The position numbers and the translations under genes are program-made. Shown in pieces: positions 25,162-37,600 of a stretch of 64,000 bases of DNA (position 1 is its first letter; the number at the start of each line of letters is the position of its first letter). The stretch lies in NCBI GenBank assembly GCA_907165275.2, contig OU015672.1, positions 310,001 to 374,000 of the forward strand, written 5' to 3'. The notes under the pieces were generated by a model, which was not told the DNA's origin, did not search any database, and saw only the letters and a program-made list of their open reading frames with translations. This DNA comes from Zygaena filipendulae. Lineage: Eukaryota > Arthropoda > Insecta > Lepidoptera > Zygaenidae.

Positions 25162-25697
25162 TGAAATAAAAGAGTGACTACAAAGAAACTTATCAGGAAA
25201 GCTGTGTCTCAATCTTATTCAAACTCATGGTTCAATGACGTGGAACTAAACAATCTAAGTACAATAATTATTATTGTACGAATTAAAATTGTATCAAATA
25301 AATAATTATCATCAATTTTTTTTATTTATACCTGATATAATATTAAAAGAACCTGGATGAACGAGTTTTGCTCAGTATGTTTTTTGTGGTACAATATCAT
25401 CACAGTTTAACAACGCCATCTTTTGTTAAGTAGCTTTAGTGTTGCTGTGTCGGTAAAGCAGTACCAGACACTAATTTTTCATTGCCTGAAAACATGGATA
25501 AATCGACGTACTACCTACTTACTTATTCTAAAAATGAAACCTAGCTAGATCGATTAAGCGAGACAAAATCAGTTCTTCAATATTTTGATTACCTACCAGG
25601 AAATAAAACAACAGCTGTAATCATTCATAAAAATGTAATGTGTATTTATTAAAGTATAAAATTACAAAGTTAAAAATAAAGTGTAATCGGTAAAATG
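25162..25697. other. Convergent 3' flanks of genes 2 and 3
   Basis: About 0.5 kb of AT-rich sequence between opposing stop codons. The gene 3 polyadenylation hexamer is at 25645-25650 (minus strand AATAAA, about 48 nt past its stop). No other feature is seen. Confidence 0.6.
25645..25650 (-). terminator. Poly(A) signal of gene 3
   Basis: TTTATT on the plus strand reads AATAAA on the minus strand, about 48 bases after the gene 3 stop codon (25698-25700). Confidence 0.6.
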
Positions 25698-28600
25698 TCA
25701 TTGTTGGAATTTCAAATTTCTCATGTTCAATAACTGCTTTAGTAAGCTCTCTTGATTATTTATTTTGGGTTGAATATTCTTATTATTATGTGGCTCTTCA
25801 AATTGTAGCAATGGTCGCTTATAAAGAAATGAGTTTGTAACTCTCTTTGACTGGTTGGCAAGAGATTCTAAAATTTAAAAATTAAATTAATATAACTTAG
25901 CTAGTTTAAGTAATATATAAAACACATTGACTTATTCATCATTTAAGTATAGATACCTGTTTTATTATTTAAAGTTGATGATTTTTTATGTATCACAAAA
26001 ACTTTGTACAACTCTTTAGCCAATTCATTATTACCATTCTCCAAATAGGCTAGAATCTTTTTTGCTATACTATAATTTATATCGTCTTCAACGTGTTCGT
26101 CGTTGGCTTCTTTCAGCTTTATGTAAAGTTGTACTCTGTTCTTAATTATATGATTCAGTATTTGATCTCTTGAAAGTTTTACATTATTTATGTACCTTTT
26201 CGGTGCTGACATATTTTTATTGATAACTTCTTTGTGTATTCGGTTTTTAACTGGTTTACCTGTGCCTTTACGTTCATCAGAATTTTTTAATGTATTAAAT
26301 ATGTTTTTGTCTAAACTTAATTGCATACCAGCATTTTCAATGAAATCACATATCTCAATCCATTTATTCGGTGGAAGTTTTTCAAGGTCTTCGTATGAAG
26401 TTTTTATGTCTTCTAATACATTTTTGTATTTCTTCACGTCCATGTTTATAGTTTTAAATAAGATAAGTCGGTCTGCAGGTGGTACCGTTGCTAAAAAATC
26501 ATAAGTTTTATAAGTATTAGATGATGATGCATCTATTCTATCGATCGCTGACTTAATTTCTTCATAGGTTTTTGGTGTTTGAACGTTTAAATTTCTTCTA
26601 CTTATTTTGTTATATTTGCTGTTTAAGCTATTTATTACACGTTCCCATACGAAAGAAGACGTAGGTCTTTGTCGGTCGTCTGTGACAGTTCTTCTAGTTT
26701 GTGAGTTAAATCGTAAATCCTTTTTCAGAGAATCAAATACTGATATTATTTTATTTATAGGCATTTGATGTTTATCATTTGTGTCATAATTTTTTAACTT
26801 CCCATTATCAGAGTTCAAAACTTTGTAAATGCACGGTAATGCATTTGCTAAGTTCATATCCAAATTAGTCCCGTGCATTTGTTTTTCTTTTTGTATTTCG
26901 ATGAGATCATCCAAAATAACTTTTAAATGTGCTTTCAACTTTTCCTTAGTATCTACAAATTTGTCGTTATTAATTTTATTCGAATTATTTCGCAGCGTAG
27001 ACATATTTCTTGACACTTGCACAGACTTCAGTGTTGTCACCTCGTGGGTGCGAAGAGAGTTTTGTTTTTCCGGTTCTAACATTTTCATTAAATCAACGAA
27101 AGATTTCATTTTGAAAAACTCCGATAAATTTAACAAAATGTCGCTTTCGACTTTACGGATTGACTTTTCATCATGACTATTTGAAGATCCTAATAAACAC
27201 CGTGGATTCTTTTCCACTTTGTTCAAGTAGTTCAAAAGTAGTTTATCTTTTGGTGTTAGTGTTACGTTTCCTAAATCGATATTGTACATTTGCTTAATTT
27301 TCGATTTAAAGTTCTCAACATCTACTATTCTACTTTGATTTCTAATTTTCTTCGCTACCTTTTGATTTTCTGGCATTAACAATTTTGTTATAGTTTCTAA
27401 AAGGTTAAAAAATAAATCTTGAGATGAAAGTTTATCTGTTTTTGGATCTTTGTTCTTGGTCTCAACCATTTTGTTAGGCAAATCTACTGATGCATGTTTT
27501 AAGTCAAGCAAATTCTTTTGCACAACTTCAAATTTCTTAATCAAATCTAGCACATTGTTAATTTTTTTAATAGCCTGTTTCGTTGCCAATTTCTCGTCAT
27601 CACCGTAATTTTTCTTTCGACTTGCACAATCTTTGCTCGGTGTTTCATTTGAACTATCGCTGCCATTTATAGTTTTTTTTGCTGCTTCTATATTTTCACA
27701 GAGCGAGATATTCTTAACGTCTTTATTTCTATCAATCGCTTCAGAAATTTTCTCTAACGCAGTCCGTATGAAACCTTCTTGTTTTAGCGTGTGAGGTTCT
27801 TTGAATAGATCTAATAGGTCAATGATTTTATCGTGTTTCAACACTTCTGTTTCAAATGAATCGCTGCTATCTTTCTCGAGCTCCCATAACCGATTCAACA
27901 AATTGCCAGCAATGAACGCCATAGCCGTAAGCGTGTCATTTTCCGGTGTAAAGGTTATATTAGACATGATCGGTCCCTTTCTGTCGCCCAGGATCTCTGT
28001 ACCATTTTTTAATTCATTGACTACTATTTTAGAAACATCTTTATCTTTTAATTCATTCGTGTGATTTCTAATCATTTTATGAATTTTCTCTTCAACTAGC
28101 GCGTCATATTTTTCTTCAACGTGCGATGTGTCAATTTTATTATCTGCAATATGACGATTGTACATTTTCGGTTGTTTGTACTCGATATGGAGGGAATTCA
28201 AATTAGTTAGATTACTGTGGGACAACACACCGCGCCTTCTCGTTAGTTCTGGTGACAAACCTACTTTCTTAGCTTCTAGAGTTCCGGATAGGTTAGAACT
28301 TTTTAATGTATCTGCAAAAGAAACTTTATATTAAATAACTATACTCACTTTTACTTTATATAAATATTATTATGGTTATACTAATACGAGCTGTGCCTCG
28401 CGCTTCCACCAGTGTTAATTTGAGGAAAAAACTAACTAAAATATATTCCAGAGCTAGCCGTGAACGCAGCGTACCCAATGGAAGCTCTCAAAAGGAATAT
28501 TTTTTACCGTTTTAGCAACATTTTTATTGCTGCTCCTCGATACCTTCTTCGATAAATGGGCTATGTAACACTGAAATAATTTTTCAAATCGGACCAGTAG

Positions 28601-31600
28601 TTCCTGAGATTAGCGCGTTCGAGCAAACAAACAAGCAAACTCTTCAGCTTTATAATATTAAGTATAGATTTGGGACTTGTAAACCAAATTTAAATATAAT
28701 ATATTAAAAACAAAGATTAGGTACCTTCATTGATTTCATCTAAAGTATGATAAAAGCGGACAGAGTTATTGCTGCCTCTCCCATCGTTATTTGTTTTGAA
28801 ATTGGCTGATCTTTTTTGTCTTGTTAACAGTGATAAGATTTTATCTTCTATATTATGGTCATTATTAACTGAAACAATATATGTAAAAAGTTAACACCTC
28901 CGTTATTTTTCAAAAAACCAAGTAGAATTTCACTTATTTATTTATTTATTTATTTATTTATTCAAATTACAAGCGGTTTACAGAATCTTCCAAAGCACCA
29001 GCGAGTACATACTTTCACAGTTTAAAATATAAAGTTGTCATGGTACAATAAATAATTAATTAATATTATGTCAAATTTATCCGATTATCATGGTCAAATA
29101 ATTAAAATTAAGTCAAATTAACAAACTCACATAAGTACTTATAGGCAACGGTCATAAAAAACCCAGTTTTATCTGCAAACACGTCTAGATTATGGTACTT
29201 TTTGGCAATATCATTGAGAAGAGACAGCGCACGTGCCGTGGGTGCATTTCTTGCGTATCGTGTTCGCCTTCTGCTGATCCGAAACAGGTCGGGCCAGCGT
29301 CGTGGCGGCATTGCTCCGTCCCGTGCACGCGTCCCCCCCGACGGCACCACCAGTGCCACCCGTTCCAACACCGAAGTATTGTCTATGACGTTATTAAGGA
29401 TGGAATAGTAGTGTTCTATCAGCAAAAGCTTTCGCCTCAGGAACAACGTGTCCACACCCACCATACCCGATACAAAAAGAGACGGATACAGATACGGATA
29501 GTACCCGTATACTCTCCTGTACAACCATCTCGCGAATTTCCGTTGTATTTTCTCTATCATGAGTGCATACTTGGTCTCACTCGGATCCCAAACGATTGCC
29601 CCAAACTCGAGCCGACTACGGATGAAGGCATTATAAAGGATAGTTGCCACTCTTGGGTCCCTGAATTGAGAAGCAGTCCTCATAATAAAACCCAGAGTCT
29701 TATTCGCACTCCTACACACCGCGACTATATGAGCACGAAAATCAAGCCTGCTGTCCAACTTAAGTCCCAAGTCACGAATTTCATTAGTTCTCACCAACGG
29801 TGCATCGAACAAGTTATATGTAGCTTGGATGGGGCGACGGCAGCGCGTGAATGTTACAATTTTACATTTTTCTGCATTGAAGGACAGACGATTCAACGTA
29901 CTCCAATTTGCTACAGCCGTAATGTCATTCTGCAAAGACACGGTATCAGCCTTATCTCTCACTTGGAGGTATAGTTTTAGATCATCTGCAAACATAAGGC
30001 ACCGAGCGGATCGGACAGTCCTCGGGAGGTCATCGATCATAAGGAGAAATAGGGTTGGACCCAAGGTACTCCCTTGACTCACTCCAGACAGGGTATAATA
30101 CTGGTCTGACTCACAGCCAGCTACTCTAACGAATTGTTTACGGCCCCTGAGGTAACTTGCGATAAATTTAAGTAGTTTAGGTACAAAGCCAAAGACGGCC
30201 AATTTTTGAAGTAAGATATCATTATCGACAAGATCAAATGCCTTCCTGAAATCGAAATATGCTGCATCCACTTGGCCACCAGAATCCATAGCATCCACAA
30301 CATGATCCACGAAATTTATATGGTTAGTATTCGTTGAGCGTGCTCGACGAAAGCCATGCTGACTGTCATCCCAGCGAGTTCCAATCTGGTGACGAATACC
30401 TTTATCCAAAATCGACTCAAAGACCTTTCCGAACACTGACAGCACCGCTATGGGCCTGTAGTTGGAAACCTCACAGCTGGCACCACCCTTAGGGACCGGC
30501 GTGACCCTGGATATCTTCCAAGAGGTAGGGTAGATGGATTTCTCGAGTGATAGATTGTACAGATACAATAGCGGTACTTTTAATATAGACAAGCAATCTT
30601 TTATTAGGAAACTCGGTACGCCGTCTGGTCCGGCAGAAGAGCGAGGTTTTAGACGCTTTACCGCAGCGATCAAATCAGCCTCGTGCACCACATCAAGTGC
30701 CACATCAATTGCAAAAGGCGAGCTATGAGATGCACGCTCTGCAGCCCCCGGGTCCAACTGCGGCGCCACATTCTGAAAAACTGAGCTAAAATAGCTAGCA
30801 AAGGCATCAGCAGCATCTTGACCTGTAATCTCTACACCATCACAGAGAAAAAAATCCTTTTGCCGCCTGTCAATCCGTAGACTTTTGACGTATTGCCAAA
30901 ACTTTGCGGGGTCATTTATAACATCCTTCTCCATTTGTTTAATATGCTGCCCATAGGCAATGTCAATCATTTTTTTAACATACCATCTGTAGTACTTATA
31001 AAGCTCTCTATTATAAACCTTGCCAAATGATTTATATTTTTTTAGGTGGTAATATTTGTATTTTATGTTTACAATAATTTCAGGAGTGAACCATGAGGGA
31101 TACTTGTAACAGTCGCCAGAGTATCGAGAGCTTACCTTCACCGGTACATACTTGTCGAAACATTCGTACAACCTTTGATAAAATAATTCAACAGCAAAAT
31201 CAATATCAGGAATAGTGACCAAATAATCCCAGTCAAGACAGGCAAGAGCGCAGTATAGACCATGGAAATCAGCATTGCGAAAATTCCAATCACGGCCGAG
31301 ACTTTCTCGGATTGTTGGAGAAGCCGATGCCGTTGGCGGCACTCTAGCACCTCGCGGTAGATGCAAGCGAATAACAAGAGGCGGATGATAAGCGTCTATT
31401 GGCACCAGCGGCTCGTCACCCTCGCTCACTTCAACACTGTCACACCCCAAATCACTAAGCACCATATCCAGAATACCGCCGTGGCGATTTACCACTCCAC
31501 TATGTTGTTTAAGATTACAAAAATTACAGAAAAAGTCAAACTGGGTTTTTACCGCTCCAGTCCATGAGTTAGGATTAAAATCCCCTAATATTAGGACATT

Positions 31601-34600
31601 GATATCAGGGTATTTACATATTGCATTTTCGATACATGTCAAAACATTCAAAATCTGGTCATTTTTATAGTCAGGCGGTAAATAGACAACACAACACATA
31701 AACTTAAGATTTTTCCAACTAATAATAGTAAATAGCAATTCCATGTCAGGGGTAAATCCATCCACATTATCAATTTCACGCACTTTATATGTATCGCGTA
31801 CTGCTAGCATCACCCCACCATAGCCAGACTCGCCAGCCCCGCGGTCTCGACGCAACACCGTGTATCCGGGCGGGAAAAGCTCACCGTCACTCACAGATTG
31901 TGTCAAAAAGCTTTCGGTAATTGCTATTATGTCGAAATTAGCTTGCGAAACGTTATTATAAAATAGCGAAGTTTTAGTCCTAAGACCACGGACATTTTGA
32001 TAACAGACATACATTTTTCTACATCTATTTACCCGTAGATGTTCCATAAAATAAAAAAATTAAATCAAAAGAAAACAGAATACTTATATATTAAATTATA
32101 CAAAGTGCTTTGGTGCTTTATAAATTATATTGGTGCAAATAAGTGCAGTTTTCATGACACGGCCATAATATAACCTGAAATAAAATTAAAACTTTAAAAA
32201 ACCCGCTTCATTTGATACCCACATTGAAAGAGTTGTGAAAAAATATGTGCCTAATCCGCCATTTTGTGACGGCGGCCACCTTGGACCGATTTTCATCAAA
32301 CATAGCTAAGAACACTCCTGACCTTTCAAACAAAATAAAACAAAATCAAAATCGGTTCATCCGTTCGGGTGCTACGATGCCACAGACAGACACACACACA
32401 CACAGACACGTCAAACTTATATATGGACATAGATAAGCAATAGTGTGTTAACCCACACTGGAGAAATTTTGAGTAAATCGTGTTTTAAAATTAAAGCGCC
32501 ATTTTGTGTCAGCATTTTTTTATGTTCAACATTTTGTTACATATTTAAAAAATGTAATAGGGTAAACACATAATTAAAAAACATTCTCTAACTCTCAATA
32601 AAGCGTTCTATATCAATAACTTAATTTTGTGGGTTAACATGTTATTGCTTATCTGCGTCCATATGATCCCGTCGTTCTTGCGTCGGTGGTTAAAAACTAA
32701 TTCTTTTAAAAGTTATTGAGGAAATTTTCAAAACAATATTAAATATATTATACATATACCCAGGATAATATCATCAGGATATTTCTGCAGACGTCTTTGT
32801 TTCTTTGACGATGCTTTACTCTTCTTCTTGTTCTTCAGCTCTGTTAAATAAACAAAAGCTATAATTTGCCCTTTAACTAACCACTGGGGTTTTGTATATT
32901 AGTTAATTGTCTATACCTACTAATATTATAAAGCTGAAGAGTTTGTTCGTTTGGTTGATTGCGTTAATCTCAGGAACTACTAGTTCGAATTGAAAAATTC
33001 GTTTTGTTTTGGATAGTCCATTTATCGAGGAAGTCTATAGGCTATATAACATCACGCTACGACCAATAGGAGCAGAGCAGCAATGAAAAATGTTGCAACA
33101 ACGGGGAACTTATTCCTAAATGGTTAGCTGTTATACTAATACATTTTACTAGCCTTCCCCCGCAGTTTCACCCGCAGTAATTTCGGAGTTCCCGTGAGAA
33201 TTTCGGAGTATAAATACCCTACGTCACTCAGGGCTACCATAGCTTCCTATAAGTGAAAGAATTTTTAAAATCGGTTCAGTAGATCGAGAGATTACCCCCT
33301 ACAACGTCACAAACTCACTCATTAGTTTTTAGTTTATTAGTTTTGGAGTATGTAGATGATGAGATGATGACGGGTAAACTCACCAGAGGTGATCACATCC
33401 AGCGCGTTGTCAAGTGACCTGTCGTCCACATAGCGCGTCTCCTTCTGACATTCGCTGACCCTCTCACACGACCACTGACCTTGCACCGTACAGTCGCATT
33501 TTGTACATCCAGTGCACAAATTGTCTGCAATTTATTAATCAATAATTACTCAGGAACTTTTGAGATTTTCGAAAGCGTTATCAAGATAGTTTTTTTTTTT
33601 TAAGATCTACTTCTACAGTATCTACCTATTACTCAGAACTTTACTATACCAAACGCTTGTTCTCCATAATTCTAATCCTACCTCTATGGTTCTTACTGAA
33701 TCTCGACATCCCTCAAGAACCCTTTCTTCCGGGATAAAAAAATATTCTACGCTTATCAAAACACTATAGGTTCTATTAGTGAAAGAACATTTTAGAATCT
33801 ATTCAGTAGTTTCAGACATAAGGTACCCCTTAAATATAATCCAACAAACTTTCGCTGTTTATAATTTGACAATATCTACTGATAATATTTTGGTCCAAGA
33901 TATAGGTAGGTAGGTACCTAGACATAAGTAGCATGCTAAGTTTTGCTTAAATCGCTTCAGTAGGTTTTTCTTCATAACGCATACCTACGCAAATAAAATT
34001 AGAAACAAATATCATCGGGTATTACTTAAGTATAACTATTTATATTTTAAAGACAATACTTCCTCCTAAAAACACATAGTTTGAGACTTTTGAGAGTAAG
34101 TGTTTGAGACGTGAAATACTAAAAACATTCCATAAATATTTTCTCGTTCTTCTTTCTCAAGTTGAAGAGACAAATCAGAGGCATAAAATAGACTATATTC
34201 TATATAGGATCTCAGTCTCACTGATCTTACCTTCGGTACAGTCCGTGTATTGGGACACGAATGGCACACAACTCGACATCATATCCATATCGTTCACTGA
34301 AAGATTTTGTAAGTTACAAAAATGAATAGATTAAAAGGAATTAAGTGAGATTGAAAAATAAATAGATTATTTAAAGGTTTTTGATTATGTGATATCATTA
34401 CTTAGAGTAACTGTAAATATATCAATGCCAATTTGAACATTTATAATGCAAGAATTTTCTGCAGAAGCAATAATAAAATGCTATCAAATAGTTAAGAAAA
34501 TCACTGTCACTCTTTTAAGCAACTCGACTAACATAATCTTGTGTTGTATCATCATCATTTAATTCAATTATTTATCAAGTATTTATAATGTAATATCTAT

Positions 34601-37600
34601 CTATATTAATATATTATGCTTAAAATTATGCTAGAACAACTGTGATGAGGTGTAAATCAGTGCAATTGAAATGAAAATGTGCCAATCGGTGCCAATGAGG
34701 TGCTAAAACATATTATATGGTTTAAGAATATGAGCATGGACAATATTCACAAGAATTTTACTCATTCACTTTTTTATTCACAAATCACAATACGATTACA
34801 ATTTTAAAAAAGTTAAAAAAATATCAAAACACAATCTCGTCACTATCACATCACACTTTAAATACGTTCATTTGTTTATTAAATAAAAACACACTTCATT
34901 TAACTATATCTGCAGATACATTATCAGTTTTTTAAGCTGTTCCATCATCTCTCTCTATCTTCTCAGCATTTCTTTAATCATTGTTGACTATGAAATCAGC
35001 ATAGTCCGCACCAGGTTGATTGGACATCAGGTTCTCTTTCTTAGCCTTGGTTATTCTCTTCAGCAATCGGATCTTGCTTCTGATCTGGTTCTGCAGACCC
35101 CTTCGGTGTCCATCAGGATGGTTGCAGCACAACGTATCGCCTCCTGCAATCACCAATCTTTTATTTACAAGCCGAAATTTGAGATTGTAATAAAAATTGC
35201 TTCGTAGCTAACATTCCCTGGGTCATACATCGCTGGAAGATTTAGGAGATATGGGAAGCAATTTTTATCATTGGTAAATACATAATTTTTAATCATAGTC
35301 GAACATAATAACTGTTAAATTTGCAAAAGATTGGCTGCAAAAAGCAATACGTTATGAGCAATGTTTTACTAGGCAGGTATAACACTTTTATCACAATCGA
35401 CATTATAAATAACCATATCCTCTCTTAAAACCTAAAGGAAAGAAATAGAAAAAGTGCCAAAAGCTGGCCAAAATACGAGTAAGCCCATAAATGACGATGT
35501 CATACCACTATCTAACAAAACAAAGATGCCATCATCCATAGTCCTTCTTATTCTATACGACAGTTGTCTGAAATACGCTGGTCTGTCTTGTTCGAACAGA
35601 TCACGGTACATATCTCTCGGCTGGTTCTCTTCTCTGATGTGTCTGAAGTATTCACAGAACCAAGGGTCTCTGCTGATGCAACCGACAGAGTCTCCATGGA
35701 CGGAACAAACGCAGTAGAAGCAAACGTCTTTGTTGTTATAATCCAAGAGCGACTCGAGATCACTGGGGACTTCTATATCAGTGTCGTTGGCGCTGATACT
35801 GTTGCTGTAGTAGGAAAACCCCCGTTTGCATTTTGCATGGCTGTCGTATGGTATCTCGTCTTTATGCCACATGTAATCTGCGATTGATCAAATAGGAGAA
35901 AACTTAAAATGATAAGAAAATAGGAAATCAATGCACTCTGAGAAATCAGAGCATTTCTTTTACGACACCATCTATAAACATAGTGACATACCTATACATA
36001 GTAACGAATATAATTTTTGTCTAATGTAAGTCACAATTAAGTAGCAAAATTTGTAAAATCCTAGCTATAGTAGGTACCTACGAGTATAATTATTTCTTAC
36101 ATAATACAGTTAAATAAGTAGGTTTGATTTAATAATGTACATAGTATTAAGTGTTGTGGATTATGTTAAATAAATAAATAAAAAAGAATATAAAAGTTAC
36201 TCGATTACGCTACGCTCGGGCGCCAAACCCCGTCTCGGGACTAAATAAGTCTTTCTCCCGAGGACTTAAACTTAACTTACTTTCACCCCTAGGATAACAA
36301 TGTACTATTTTGATCGGTCTCTATAATAAACCACTTCTTAGTTTGTACTTGATGTGCTTAAAATCTACGTTATGGCGATGAGTAGAACGGCGGTTTTAGG
36401 AGTAGAAATCCTATCTAGATGATAATAATTTGATATGGGAAGAACAAAACTATATGTAGATAGATACCTATCAAAATTTTCTGTATTTCAAAGCTATACC
36501 ATTTCTAATTCTGCACTGATTTACACCTCCCTCAGTTAAGAACCGACCTCTACGTATTCTACCAGCTAACGTTCTCTCGTGGTCATATGGTACGTTCTTG
36601 TTAAACTGCTCCATTATGTATCCCATTCTTATGCATTCGTTGACGTTCCTCGCTGGTCTTCTAGAGCAATGCTCGTCTTTGCCTTCAGTGGAACAGACAC
36701 AAATCTGACAAGTCTCGTCTTTGGGCTCGGCGTTCATGTGTGTTCTTCTGGTCTCAACGTCTGACCCTGATTCTCGACTCTCGTCTTCGTAATCCCCATC
36801 TTCATCCTCATAACTGCTTTCGTACTCCGATGATTGCTCGTCGTGACGTTCTATTTTGATGATCGTCCTCCCAGGTATGCATTTTAGACCCAAGCTGTCC
36901 AGGTCCTCGTGTTTTGGTGGCACGTGATTGTACCAGAATTCTACAATGATGCTGTGGCGTTAAGCTTAGTACTCAGATCCTCCTAGCCCCTAGGTGTACC
37001 ATAATTTAGCACGATTGAATTATATTATATTACTGGTACTCGACAAAGATTATCAGTTAGTCGGCCGACGAATTCTACCCCGATACTTTGACTCTTGGGA
37101 TATTTATTACCTACTCTTTCAAAACCTTTCGTTTTCAATTACTTTAAGCAGTACCTAATAATAACAACAAATAATTATAATTGCTGTACTTCTTAAATTA
37201 CTTTATTTTCTATCTAAATTTTAAAAATATTTAAAAAAAGAAGAAATAAAATTAATTAGAGAAATGACAATCCTTATTAATATTATAAATGCGAAAGTGA
37301 GTTTGTTTGCTTGTTACGCTTTCATGCTTAACGGCTCAACCGATCATCATGAAATTTTGCATGCATGTTGTACCGCGGGAACTGGGATTTCGAAATTACC
37401 GCGGGTGGAACCGCGAGCAACAGCTAGTATAGGATATAATCCTTTGACAATACGACACATCGCCGCCTGATTCCAAACCAAGTAAAGGTTGTGCTATGCT
37501 GGTAACTGTTAAAATACTTGCACAGTTTCTAAATATCATACATAAAAAACACCCAGAATATATAAATGAACTGGAACCAGTCGGTTCTAAATCAATAAGC

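Noticed and set aside
29192..29974. 260-aa plus-strand frame
   Set aside because: Antisense shadow of the LINE ORF2.
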